From: Malania oleifera
Taxonomy: Eukaryota > Streptophyta > Magnoliopsida > Santalales > Ximeniaceae
Assembly (NCBI RefSeq): GCF_029873635.1
Contig: NC_080422.1
Coordinates: 6,231,764 to 6,295,763 of the forward strand
Direction of reading: 5' to 3'
Length of the DNA stretch: 64,000 nucleotides
Positions 11,059 through 23,800 of the stretch are shown in pieces; position 1 is the stretch's first letter; every line of letters starts with the position of its first letter. Below the pieces are notes generated by a model that made no database searches, had not been told where the DNA came from, and saw only the letters and a list, made by a program, of their open reading frames with translations. Made by a program: the position numbers and the translations under genes.

Positions 11059-14000
11059 ATTGGTATCAGAGTTAGGTTGAATAGTGTTGATACGGAGGTG
11101 TTCCTCTGTTAGGATCCTCGATTCCACGTTTGATGCCTAAGAAAGACTTTATCTAAGCGAGTGCTCAGAGACCATTGCGGCTCAATCGCTCCCTGGAGGT
11201 CGGCCTGGTCAAAGTGGAATTTCATAGGATAAAACAAAGTAAACACAGTTGGTACGTACTATTCATCCTAAGCCTTTTGCTTTATTGGTTGCTATTAAAT
11301 ATATAGAAAATGGCAGAAACTAGTGCAGCAGTAGAAAAAACTTTGTCCACACGAACTCCAACCCCTTCGGCTTCGACATCACCATCGAAAACGATAGATA
11401 ATGCTCGGTTTGAGGTGGAGAAATTTGATGGTACCAATAATTTTGGTATGTGGCAATGTGAGGTGATGAACATCTTGTATCAACAATAACTAGATATTGC
11501 TTTGGATGATAAACTGGTAGATATAGGTGACAGAGATTGGGAAAAGATCAATCGTCAGGCATGTGGTACGATTCGTCTGTGTCTCGCTAAAAATCAGAAA
11601 TATTGTGTTATGAGGGAGACATCTGCAAATAAATTGTGGAAGACATTGGAAGATACATTTATGACCAAGAGTCTGGAAAATCGGCTCTATTTGAAAAAGA
11701 AATTGTTTCGCTTCCAATATCAATCAGGTATTTCGATTAATGACCACATAAATGCTTTCAATAAAATTTTGGCCGATTTGTTAAATTTGGATGAAAAGGT
11801 GAAAGATGAGGATAAAGTCATATTGTTACTGAATTCTCTCCCTGATGAGTATGAACATTTGACCACCACTTTATTGTATGGGAAATATAAAGTTACTTAT
11901 GATGCTGTTTGTATTGCATTGATTAGTACTGAATGCAGAAAGAAGGATCAGAGGGTCCATAAGGAAACAGCAGAAGCACTAACAATAAGGGGATGTTCTC
12001 AGAGTCGTATACCTGGAAGGAAGAGTACATCTCATGGGAGGAGTAAATCTCGTGGGAGACCTGCTAAAGATGAATGAGTCTTTTGTCGTGAGAGAGGGCA
12101 CTGGAAGAAAGATTGTCCTAAATTACAGTAGAAGAATAAGGGCAAAGCACATTCTAATGCCAATATAGCCAATGATGATAAAAGTAAGTTAGATTTTTCT
12201 CTTGTTGGAACATCTTCGTCACATTATTTTGGTGAGTGGATTTTGGATTATGGTTGTTCCTATCACATGTGTCCCAATAGGGAATGGTTTTCTAATTTTG
12301 AAGAATTAGATGGTGAGGTTGTTTTTATGGGAAATGATAATACTTGTAAAACAACTGGAATAGGATCAATACAGTTGAAATGTCAAGATGGAACTATTAA
12401 AACCTTGACTGATGTTAGGTATGTTCCAAGCCTAAAGAAGAATCTGATTTCATTGGGTGCTTTAGAATCTAAAGGGTTCACTATCACTTTGAAGGATGGA
12501 ACCTTAAAGATTAAATCAGGTGTGCTGGTGGTGATGAAAGGAATAAGGAAAAATAATTTGTATTATTTACAAGGTAGTACAGTTATTGGCTCAACAATTG
12601 TTGTTTCTGAGAAAGATGCAGGTTTAGATACAATCAAGTTATGGCATATGCGATTAGCACATGCAGGAGAAAAAGCTTTGCAACAATTAGCTAAACGAGG
12701 TTTGTTAAAGGGTGCAAAGGTGTGCAAACTTGAATTTTGTGAGCATTGCATTCTGAGAAAATAAACTAAAGTGAAATTTGGCACAGCAATCCACCAGACT
12801 GAAGGTATTTTAGACTACATCCATACAGATGTATGGGGGCCCACAAAAACGGCTTCGTTGGGTGGTATGTATTATTTTGTCACTTTTGTTTATAATTTTT
12901 CCAGAAGAGTTTGGGTGTATTCTATGAAGCATAAAAATGAAATGTGTGATATTTTCCTTAAGTGGAAAAAATTAGTTGAAACTCAAACTGGAAAAAAGAT
13001 TAAACGGCTCAGATCAGATAATGGTGGTGAATACATGAGTGACCCATTTATGAAGGTATGTCAGGATGAAGGTATTGCTCGACACTTCACAGTTCGAAAT
13101 ACACCACGGCAGAATGGGGTGGCAAAGCGCATGAATCGAAATTTTCTGGAGAAAGTTCGATGTATGTTGTCTAATGCTGGGTTAGACAAAAGGTTTTGGA
13201 CTGAGGCTGTTAGATATGCGTGTCATCTCATCAATCGTCAACCATCATCTGCAATAGGGGGAAAAACACCTTATGAGGTATGGTCTGGAAAGCCTGCTAG
13301 TGATTATGATTATCTACATGTATTTGGTACTATGACTTATTATCATGTTAAAGAATCTAAGTTGGATCCAAGAGCCAAGAAAGCAATATTCTTGGGGATA
13401 AGTGTAGGAGTCAAAGGATACCGTCTTTGGTGTCTAGAGACGAAAAAAAGGATTTTAAGTAGAGATGTAACTTTTGATGAACTTGCGATGATGAAGAAAA
13501 TAATACGCAAGGAGTCACGAGTTGAAGAGAAAACCAGTGGTACTCAACAACAGGTTGAGGTTGAGACAATTTTGGGAAACCTAGTGAGAAATGAGACTAC
13601 ACAAGATAACTCTCCAGTTACGGTGGGAAATATTGTACAAGAAGAGGAGATTTCAATTTGAGAATCTTCACAACAACAAGAATCAATTGTTTCTCAAAGG
13701 CCAAGACGAGAAATTCGAAAACCTGCTCGGTATACTGATATGGTGGCCTATGCACTTCTAGTTGTAGATGATAATGTTCCTTACACTTTCAAAGAAACAA
13801 TGAGGAACTCTGAATCAGATAAGTGGAAAAAAGCAATGGATGAAGAAATGCAGTCTCTTCATCAGAATTAGACTTGGGAGCTAGCCTAACTGCATAAGGG
13901 TAAGAAAGCAATTGGTTGCAAATGGGTTTATGTAAAGAAAGAAGGATTTCCAGATGCAAATAATGTTCGCTTCAAAACTAGATTGGTAGCTAAGGGATAC

Positions 14001-15437
14001 GCACAGAAGGAAGGCATTGATTATAATGAGGTATTTTCTCCAGTCATTAAACATTCTTCCATTCGAATTTTGTTGGCTTTGGTAGCACAATTTGATCTTG
14101 AACTAGTTCAACTCGATGTAAAAACTGCATTTTTACATGGTGATTTGGAAGAGGAAATCTGTATGACTCAGCCAGATGAATTTTAGGTTGCTGGAAAAGA
14201 AAATTGGGTATGTAAACTGGGTAAATCGTTGTATGGTTTAAAACAGACTCCAAGACAGTGGTACAAACGATTTCATCAGTTTATGATGGGTCAGAAGTAC
14301 ATCAGAAATAAACATGATCATTGTATTTATTTTCGTAGACTACAAAATGGATCTTTTATATATTTACTCTTATATGTTGATGATATGTTGATAGCTTCGA
14401 AGAATAGGGAAGAAATCAACAAGTTGAAAAGTCAGTTAAATCAAGAGTTTGAGATGAAAGATCTTGGTGAAACAAAGAAGATACTTGGCATGGAGATTCG
14501 CAGAGATAGAATGAGAGGAAGAGTTAGTTTGTCTCAAAAACAGTATTTGAAGAAAGTAGTACAGAGTTTTGAAATGTCTAAGCAATCAAAACCAGTAAGC
14601 ACTCCTCTTACTCCTCATTTCAAACTTAGTATTGCTTTATCTCCTAAATCAGATGAGGAATGTAAGTATATGTCACAGGTTCCTTATGCAAGTGCTGTTG
14701 GTAGTCTGATGTATGCAATGGTTTGTACTAGACCTGATATTTCACAAACTGTTAGTATGGTGAGTAAGTATATGCATGATCCAGGTAAAGGACATTGGCA
14801 AGCTGCGAAATGGATTTTGAGATATATTATGAATACGATTGATGTTGGTATAGTATTTGAAAAAAATAATACTATTGATCAACGTGTTGTTGGATATGTG
14901 GATTCAAATTTTGCAGGTGATTTGGATAAACGTCGATCAACTACTGGATATATTTTTACATTTGCTAATGGTCTAGTGAGTTGGAGGTCTACCTTACAAT
15001 CTACCATTGCTTTGCCTACAACAGAAGCAGAGTACATGGCAGCTTCAGAAGCTGTTAAGGAAGTTATTTGGTTGCAGGTTTTACTTGAAAATTTGGGAGT
15101 TGTTCAGAAGCACATGGTTGTATTCAGTGATAGCCAGAGTGCTATTCACTTGGCAAAGAACCAAGTCTACCATGCACGAACGAAACACATCGACGTTCGG
15201 TTTCATTTTATGTTGGATATTATTGATGGAGGCAAGATACTTCTTCAGAAGATTGCTACAACTGAAAATCACGCAGATATGTAGACCAAGATTATGACAA
15301 CAATCAAGTTCAAATATTGTTTGGACTTGATCAATATTCTGCAAATCTGAATATTTTTGGAAGGCGCCGATGATGTAGAACTTCAGAAAATGTTGGCGAC
15401 TGAAAAATTTGTTGAATTTATCGTCAAGGTAGAGATT

Positions 15438-15799
15438 TATTGTTTTTTGTCCCACATTAGTAGAATACTTCCACATTAGTATAAAAGGTTGTTTTGAATT
15501 TTTTATATTATTTTTCCCACATTGGAGAAAAATATTTTTTATACTTGAAGTTGAAGCTATATAAAGAGCTCAACTCTTTATTTGAAAAACACACCTCAAA
15601 GTTGTACTTTGTCAAGAAGTAGTGGATTGATCATCGGCGGCCGAGGACGTAAGTAATTCTATACCGAACCTCGTAAAATTATTGTCTTATTCTTTTTATT
15701 ACTTTATTATTAGTTTCTGCATTACTTTAATTTCTTAAATATTCAATAGCAATAGTTATAGTATTGGTGTTTGGCACAAGTGGGGTGCCCAGTACAACA
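15438..15799 (+). repeat. 3' LTR of the inner Copia
   Basis: 362 bp, colinear with the 5' LTR throughout and ending in the same ACAACA. It is followed by the TAGTT target duplication. Confidence 0.92.
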
Positions 15800-16573
15800 T
15801 AGTTCGTGAATGTAATACAAGATTCTTTGAGATGTTTATTGCACTTGTATCATCGCATCTTATAGGAATTGTGTCATAACGTAATCCAAAATCCGTCAGC
15901 TGTTGCATTATATATAGCGTTTGAGCACAACAACTTCTTGCTGCTACGTATTCTGCCTCAACTATGGAAAGAGCAACTGAATTCTACTTCTTGGAAAACC
16001 AAGAGACTAACAAATGTCCTAAGAAAGGACATGTGTCACTCGTGCTCTTTCTATCCACTTTTCTACCAGCAAAAATCAGCATCTGAATAGCTGATAATCT
16101 GAAAGGATGTATACTTAGGATACCATAACCCCAGTTCAATAGTTCCTATCAGGTATCTAAATATTCGTTTGACAGCTAACAAATGTGACTCTTTTGGTGT
16201 AGCATGAAATCTTGCGCACAAACATACATTGAACATTATGTCAGGTCTGCTGGCAATTAAATATAGTAAGTTACTGATCATTCCATGATAGAGCTTGACA
16301 TTTACTGGTATACCTTGTTCATCATTTTTCTAATTTCAAGGAAGTGCTCATAAGTGTCCCTAGTATTGTTCCATCTTCCATATTAAAATTTTTGAGCAGA
16401 TCTCTAATGTACTTCGATTAATTTATAAAAATTCCATGTTTCGTTTGTTTGATCTGAAATTCTAGGAAAAAATTTAGTTCACCCTTCATACTCATCTCAA
16501 ATTCATTTTGCATAGTGCTTGCAAACTCATTGCACAAGTCTTTATCTGTTGCTCCAAATATGATATCATCTCG

Positions 16574-18105
16574 GTCGACCAAACTTGGACACTCAGTCAA
16601 TCAAACCTCACCTTCGGTCAATCAGCGGTCTCGGGTTGCCATAATATTTTTTACCGTAGTTAAATTTTTAAACGGGGTTAATTGTGTTAAAATGTTTTTA
16701 AACATGTCCTGATAATAACTTACATGTCCTGAACGGTTATATTTTTAGGAAACTCTACATATACCCCTTCATTTGCAAAAATTAGCAGGAAATTAGCAAA
16801 AACAATTAGCAAATTTTCTCTTATTTTCAAAAGTTCTATTTCTCACATTCAAGCTTCATTTCTTCATTTTTACTCATTCTCATTGCAAACCTTACTAAGT
16901 AAGAGTGCTATTGTGAGTTTCTAATTAAGCTTACACTCTCGTTAGTTCTAGTTGATTGATATATATTTTTTATCCGAGAGTAAGCTTGAGTTTTTCTAGG
17001 AGACTTCATTAATAAGTCTTCCGTAGGAAAACTTCATAGAGCTTCTGAGTTTTATATCATCATTGCAATACTCAAGAGTTTGTATTGTTTTTTATTTGTG
17101 AAATAAATTTTTATGAACCGTTTTCAAATATTTCATGTGCTTATTTTTGAGAAAAATACTTTTGGGATATTTTGCTTGTGAAGATTTTTGTTAGTGTACC
17201 TCTTGATTGATAATATCATCTTAACACAAAGATTAAATAATTTTTACAAATCGATTTCAAATATCTCGTGTGATTTACTTTGAGAAATATTTTGTTCAGA
17301 TATTTGTGCATTTGTAAAAAGATCTTTGTTGAAATATCCTTAGATTGATTTTATCTTATTAAACACAAAGATCAAATCATTTTATAAATTAAATCTGAAT
17401 ATCTCTTGTGGTTTATTTGTACAAAAATATTTATTGAGATATTTAAAGTGTGCAGGATCCTTGTTTGTGCATTATGATTGAAATCATCATTTGACACAAA
17501 GATCATATCATTTGTACTCTCACGCACTGATTGTAATATTTGCATAAATATTTGAGGAGTAGACACTTAGACTACACTGATCATATCAAATCCTATCTTT
17601 TGGCAGTGCATTGATTACATTGTACGTATTGTAATACATATCTGCTTAGTTGAGAAGTACATTTATTGTACACAAATTTTATTAAGAAATTTGTTGTATT
17701 CTAGGCATGGCCTAAGAGGGCGGCAATCCAGTCCAAGAAGAATTGTGTAGGTTGAGATCAGCCCTGTGTTAATTGACCTGATTGTAAAGGTTGAGGTCAG
17801 CCTTATGCTAATTGACCTGGTTGTTTAGATGTCGCTTCACCCGTTAAGTGAGCCTATAGTGGTAATCCTTGTGTTTGTTAGCTAAAGCGAGGACGTAGGC
17901 ACTTTGGTCGAACTTCGATAACATATCGTGTGTATCATTTACTTTTTCCACACTTTGCTTTATTGCACGTGTATGTTTATTTATTGATTGTATAGATTGA
18001 CCTTAAGCTTGTGTAATACTGTTGTTAGTGGATTGACCTAGGGAAAAAAAATTTTAAATACCAATTCACCCCCCCCCCCTCTTGGGATTGCACCAAAGCT
18101 AACAC
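16574..18105 (+). mobile_element. LTR-like block of a large Copia-type element
   Basis: The right end carries 'caattcacccccc..cctcttgggattgcac' and ends AAGCTAACA, a pattern I associate with the ends of large Copia LTRs of plants. It includes the stem-loop motif (17888-17917, with weaker pairing), a 135-bp-period minisatellite (about 17120-17520) and a short 38-bp duplication (about 17745-17825). No primer-binding site or polypurine tract was seen on either side. The left limit is only where the neighbouring pol homology stops. Confidence 0.5.
17120..17520. repeat. Minisatellite, about 135-bp period, three to four units
   Basis: The landmark 'acacaaagat' recurs at 17224, 17363 and 17494. Each copy is preceded by TTGATTGA-like and AATATCTC-like words. 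Units are diverged. It is internal to the LTR-like block. Confidence 0.6.
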
Positions 18106-20265
18106 ATTTTCTCTCTGCTATCCCTTTTCCCTTCTTCCCCTTACTCTTCTTTGCTGAACTTCTTGTGCCCCTCAGATTATCAAACCAGCCACCATCCACT
18201 GCACACGTGAGCCACCCCTTGTTCCAGCCACCATCCAAAGCCTACTGTTTCTTCCCTACTCCTAGTTCCTGTTGCTGCTACCACAAGTCCGAGAAGCACC
18301 TGCTATCAGCCACCACCACCTCTGCTACAACTCTCCTCTACTGAAACACAGCCTCACCAACACCGGCCACTTTCCAGTAGCTGCTCATTTTTCGAGTAAG
18401 TCATAGGCTTTGCAGCATCTTAGTTGTATGTTGTGTGTGTTTTTCATTGTCTGCTAACATGAAACTCTTGTGCACTCACAAAATTCACTACTGGTTGGAT
18501 TATTGTGAACTGTTTATTTTAAACAATCAGGTTTGGAGCATATCAATATGAAAAGTGTCCTATTTACAGATGAAATGCTGTCAAAATTTTTCTAAACTTC
18601 TATAATTTTGGAAAACGTAATCCTATGGACTTTCATGCATATCATTGTCATTATTTTTGAGTCCTAAGGTTGTCTTGAGTACATTGAGCATCTGTATGAT
18701 GCAAAAATCTTGTGAATTGCATGCTTTTATGACTTACAAGTTTTGGAAAAATGTTCTATTTACAGACAGCATGTTACCGAAAATTTGTTAATTTTTTTTC
18801 AAAATAATCAAAGTCATATACCATATTTGTGAGAATGATTATAATGTGTTCAATGTTAAAACATTTTTGAAAGCATGAGTAAAGTTCAAATGAATTTTGA
18901 ACTTCATTTCTAAATTTATTTTTGCATATGCTAAGGGAAAATTCTATCAATCATGGACTCATTTACATTATTTGATTATTATACTTGTTTTTGAGTCCTA
19001 AGGAAGTCATATAAACCACGAACATCACATTATATTTTTTCATAAAACTATATGTTGATATAAATTGTTTGTGGGATGCATGAACATATTACATTATTTA
19101 ATGTTTATTATATGAAACTCTTGTACACTCATAAAATTCATTGCTAGTTGGATTATTGTAAACACCTAGGTTTGAAGCATATCTCTATGGAAAATATTCT
19201 AATTACATATAAAATACTGCCAAAATTTTTCTAAACTGATAAAATTTAACTATTTAAAATTATATATATATTTTTTAACTATATCCAAATGTCCGATTAT
19301 TTTGCTATCAAATCATTGATACTTATAACAATACACATATATATGTTCAAAAATCGTATACTAATTTTTTTTTATATTTCTTGATTTGTAGGGTTTGTGA
19401 CTATCACAATATCAGCACGATACCATGCAATACAGTCAGATGCAGCTTTTGATTATTTTCTTGTTATCTGAACAGATGAAATTTTTATATTTTAATTTGA
19501 ATTTGTATAATGTTCTTGTATTTGAATTTGAATTTGAATGTTGAATTTTTTTGTATTTTTTTTGTTATCTGAACAATGAAATTTTATATTTTAATTGAAT
19601 ATATTTGTATTTGTATATGAGTTTGAATTTTGAATAATTTATGAATTTTTTAGTAATTATGGTTTAATGTTATGTTTGCGAAAATGTAATTACATATTTT
19701 AACAAAACTTAATTATTAAAAAAATTATTAATTTAAAATTATTAGTAATAGTTTTAAAATCGTCACTAATAATTGTCCATTTTTTAAGTATTAGTGACGA
19801 ATTTCAAAACCGTCACTAATATTAGAGTATTAGTGGCGAATTTCAAAACTGTCACTAATAATAGAGTATTAGTGACGGTTTTAAATTCGTCACTAATAGT
19901 ATATTATTAATGACGGTTTTAAAATTCGTCACTAATAGTAGAGTATTAGTGACGGTTTTGAAATCCGTCAAATACTCTACTATTAGTGACGGTTTTGAAA
20001 TTCGTCACTTTTACTCTACTATTAGTGACGATTTTAAGTCGAGCCAAAGTAAAATTTATAGTGACGGTATTAGGCTTTTAGTAACGGTTATAATCCGTCA
20101 CTAATATTCTATTATTAGTGATACTTTTAAAATTCGTTACTAATAAGTATTAGCAACCACAGTTATGGCGACTAATTCAAAACCATCACTACTATTAGTG
20201 ACGAATTTTTGATTATTAGTGGCGATTTTGATCCTTCACTAATAGTTTTATTTTTTGTAGTGTAT
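18106..20265 (-). mobile_element. CACTA-like DNA transposon end with subterminal repeats
   Basis: At the right edge the minus strand begins CACTACAAAAAATAAAAC, the classic start of plant CACTA (En/Spm) elements. The adjoining 19740-20262 is packed with words such as TTAGTGACGG and CGTCACTAATA in both orientations, as expected of subterminal transposase-binding repeats. I could not find the partner terminus or a transposase, so the left limit is arbitrary. 18240-18400 is GC-richer and proline/threonine-codon-rich but without a recognisable protein. It may be a non-autonomous or cut-down copy. Confidence 0.6.
19740..20262. repeat. Subterminal repeat array with TTAGTGACGG words
   Basis: About a dozen copies of a 10-20 bp word lie in both directions, separated by 20-40 bp. 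The strongest are between 19790 and 20010. Both strands can fold back on themselves. Confidence 0.8.
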
Positions 20266-20459
20266 ATTTATTTTTAAGACCACCTATAATTTCGAATGGT
20301 GATTTTTTTTTTCTCTCTCTCTCTCTCTTACGCACACGCACACACATACTCACACACGATCAATCATATATGAAGAAGCTCAATTGTTGCTTCTTTTTTT
20401 TTTTCTTTTTTCTTTTTTCTTGTTTTGTTTTTTGTTTCCAAATCTCCTTACGTACTCTT

Positions 20460-20676
20460 TTTTTTTTTTTTTTTTTGAATTACGCACTGGGTATCCACGT
20501 GTCCGTTTTACGATCTACGTGACTAATCCTGCACCTCTTGAAGTTGACCCCACAACTCCTAAGGGAGGGTAAATTCAGGTGTCCAGGAATAGACGAATCT
20601 GGGAGGATTTAAATACCTGACCTCATGAGAGGCACTCTCGCAACCCGCACTACCACATGAGCCACACCCTAGGGGT
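20460..20676 (-). mobile_element. tRNA-derived SINE with 18-bp target duplication
   Basis: On the minus strand the element starts 'acccctagggtgtggctcat' with an A-box-like GTGGCTCATGTGG. It has a B-box-like GGTATTTAAATCC about 50 nt later and ends in a poly(A) tail (poly(T) at 20460-20477 on the plus strand). The perfect direct repeat ATCTCCTTACGTACTCTT lies at 20442-20459 and 20677-20694. Target-primed insertion by a LINE partner explains this structure. It lies just past the 3' end of the reductase gene. Confidence 0.9.
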
Positions 20677-20849
20677 ATCTCCTTACGTACTCTTGAAGAT
20701 ATCCAAAGAAGATTATCATGGATGGATTTATTCATTATGATCCAAATGGGGTAGCTTGCAAGAAAGATTTTAATTTATTTTTTCTCTCCAAATCACTCAA
20801 CACAAACAAAGTGCTTGAAGTTCACTAAAATGTACAGTGACCTCTTTGA

Positions 20850-23800
20850 TTATTCCGAAGATGTCACTTTATTTGTTGGGATGTTGATGGCTCCTAATCG
20901 TCTTCCACACTCCACGCTATCTTTTATTATCTTCTTCACGTCGTATTGGTACTCAAAACCTATCTTCATCAGCTTCGTAGAATCGCATATCGTCCCCTTC
21001 TCCATTCTTTCCTGCATGAACCTAAATTCATCCGATTTCCATAATATGTTAAGGACTCGTTTGAATCAAGAATTTTAGTTGAGAAAAAAAATTATTTTTT
21101 ATTATATTTTCTCTTTATATCAAATATTATTAAAAATAATTTTTTTTTTTAATATGATTAAAAATTAAGAAAAATCAAATATTAATACCCCGGGAGTGTC
21201 CCGGCCACTCGCATGACCGGGCGAGCCTCACTCTCGGCCATCCGAAAGACCAAAAATTCTAATAAAACCCATTAAAAAAGGAATAAAGAAAAGAAAAAAA
21301 CTTAACTCTCCAGCTATCTCCAAATCTGGGAAATTTTCTTGGAACTGTGCTGCAATATCTGTGATTGTGGGATTGGCAACTGCACATATGAACCTACCCT
21401 TCAAGTAGGGTTTCTCCATGCAAAAGATATGTGCTTCACACACATCTTCAATGTGCACCAGAGGCACTGCCCCAAGAAGCCCTTCCAGGAATTTTAAAGT
21501 GTCGTAAAATGAGTAATTGCCAGTGAGCTGTGACACAAATGTTTCCATGCTTGAAGGCAGATAGGGAAGAATGGTGTCACCTCCCACTAGCCCACAAACA
21601 AGGCTCACCACCTCTAGTTCATTTCCAGCTTCTTTTTCGTTGTTGTAGCTCAAGATCTCCTGCTCTGCCAGTGTCTTTGATCTAACATATCCCTACAACA
21701 CAATTGAATCCGATATTTTTTAAAAATAAAAAAAGAAAAATTTGTATTGGTTAATGGGTTTTCGAAATATGACTTTGGGATTGTGAATTTGAAGTCATTT
21801 GATTTTACGTAAAATTTAATGCAAAAGTGTACGTATATGGTATTATTGGAGTTCATAAAATTTCAAGTTTGTAGTTTCGAATTTGTTCGTAGAAATAAAA
21901 TCTTGGATCGAATTTCTTTACGCAGCATTATGGGATTATGGATCCAGGACTATAAATTTGAGTTTATGAATTTGAAATCCAAAAACAAGTTTATTTATTT
22001 TGATATAACATTAAATCCCTTTAATTTTTATTAGAAATAATATGCCACATACACCTAAACAGCATTTGAAAACATAGAGTTTAAATTTGAGAAAATTATG
22101 AAGAAACCCAATATAAAATTATATTAAACTTCTTCCGAAAAAGCAATAGAATAGAAGCCCGTGTTTCGAACAAGGGAAAAAAAAGTGAAGGAACCACATT
22201 TTCATGTTTTGATGCTTTAAAAAAAAAAAAAATTAACCATATTTGAAGAAAATCCCATTCTTAATTGTCATAGATAGAAGAGAAAATGCCAAAAATGATC
22301 TAAACAAAGCTTAAAATTTATCGAATTCCACACCATTTCATATTCAAACTTAAAAGAATTCAAAAATTTTGCTCAAATTTTATGCAAATATAAGGTTGTA
22401 TTTGAGAACATGAATTTCTTGTATCGGATTTAGATTTGTGCGATTTTGGACAAAATTCATATAATTTTGTACAATATTTGATCAGTCTAAATTCACACAA
22501 ATTCAATTTAAGTCCGAACTCCAAGCTTCCGAACATAGAATAAGAAAACATTTGGGAGCATCCATTCCAAATTTTGAATTTAAATTTTATATAAAGTTAG
22601 AAGCAATTCTATGAACACCTAAATTCAAATTCCGGAATGCATGCTTCCAAACCAAAACAAAAGTAAATTATTTTGATTCGTGGAGAGTATGGTTTAGTGG
22701 TGTACCAGTAGATGATCATTACTATGATTGAAGGGAAGAGAGAGAGGGGACCAACAGGACTCGTCCATGGAGGGCTTGAAGCCACTCCCATCTTCTTTCA
22801 AGGGAGATGCCGCCACCACAGAGGCAGTGTATATGAGTCGCTTCACACTCTGTGACCTAATGCAACACTCTGCAATTCCCTGCACCCCACCAATGGCAGC
22901 TTCCACTGTGTTCTTGTACTGTTTTCAATTAAGCTTCAACGGCACATGTTAGCGACAATCAAATTTAACATTAAATGTTAAATCACGAGTACGGTTTTGA
23001 ATCTATAAATCCAGTTTTGCACATAATTACAATTTGATTTTACGAAATAACTATTTATTGAAACAAAATAAAATATAGTTTAAATTTTGAAAAAAAGAAA
23101 ATCATTATTTCTTATATATTCCTAATTTTTTCATTCAATGCAATGAAAAGGAAATAATCATCCTCATGATTTTATTTAAAAATAGTTATTCTATATATGT
23201 TCCTATTATATGGACTAATAAAATGTTTCATTTTTTTTTTTTTATTACATAACAACTCTATCCACCAACGAACCCTTCAAAACCCCTAGTGCGGCACCAA
23301 ACCTACGGATGAGCGTCTTCCGCTCTCAGATCTCGCTAATCAAAGTAAAGTTTGGATACAGACACGGCTTCCGTGCATCAGTTGGACGTTCAGTCAACCC
23401 GACCCCCAGGACACATGTTCATTGTCATCCACGGTCCCCGCTAACTCACCGAGAGTTCTAACAAAAATAGCTTTTGTTGACCACTTATAAGTGATACTAT
23501 TCATAGGTGAGATTAATTTTATAAATATAAGAAAACTTAGTGAATATATTATAATTTAAAAAACATATTAGAAGATACTCGTATATTATTTTACTATGCA
23601 TCATAATATATTAATTATCACTGAAACATAATTAAATTTTATAATAAAGAAGAAAAATCATTTATTAATTTAAATTAATATTAAAAATTAAAATTTCTGA
23701 TTTAATTAATAATATTACTTTAACATAAATTAATATGATAATCATATGTTATAAATATATATTAAGAACAAGATTATTATTAATCGAAAAATAATATTTT

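Larger units (their letters stand above)
10698..15799 (+). mobile_element. Near-complete Copia element (Tork-like) with both LTRs and TSD
   Basis: The element has a 5' LTR 10698-11058, a 3' LTR 15438-15799, and the identical flanking 5-mer TAGTT at 10693-10697 and 15800-15804. A primer-binding site (TTGGTATCAGAG, from 11060) and a purine-rich tract before 15438 are present. Parts in order are gag (from about 11310), a CCHC knuckle region near 12080-12130, protease near 12240, GAG-pre-integrase near 12560-12760, integrase about 12790-13400, RT about 13900-14650 with YVDDMLIA, and RNase H to about 15290. A hand comparison gives roughly 25 differences in 361 bp between the LTRs (about 93% identity). 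At commonly used plant rates this means a few million years. It is broken, with about half a dozen breaks in the coding part. Confidence 0.93.
10337..16573 (-). mobile_element. Outer antisense Copia pol, split by a younger Copia
   Basis: Minus-strand pol sequence lies at about 15805-16573 and 10337-10697. It shows RT near 16418-16600 with a DDIIFGAT-like catalytic block, then the RT-RNase H connection, then RNase H ending TKHIEIRHHF. The two parts are contiguous in the family but are separated here by the inner element at 10698-15799, whose target duplication marks the break. The RT words (EFEMSMKGEL, LLYLIASRPDI) are typical of plant Copia. At about 16573 it abuts another LTR. It is broken and older than the inner element. 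Confidence 0.8.

Noticed and set aside
17745-17825. Short regular repeats that might suggest a CRISPR-like array
   Set aside because: Only two 38-bp copies, adjacent without spacers, inside a plant LTR.
20815-21078. An 87-residue plus-strand frame over the last reductase exon
   Set aside because: Antisense shadow; the minus strand carries the conserved C-terminal family block and the stop codon at 20850.
21228-21653. A 141-residue minus-strand frame as a gene of its own
   Set aside because: It is exon 4 of the reductase gene read on into intron 4. Family homology stops at the GTTAAG donor at 21306, and the 5' end of the exon extends to 21692.
22694-22906. A 70-residue minus-strand frame as a small gene
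   Set aside because: It is exon 3 of the reductase gene. The true exon starts at 22918 after an AG acceptor and ends at 22706.
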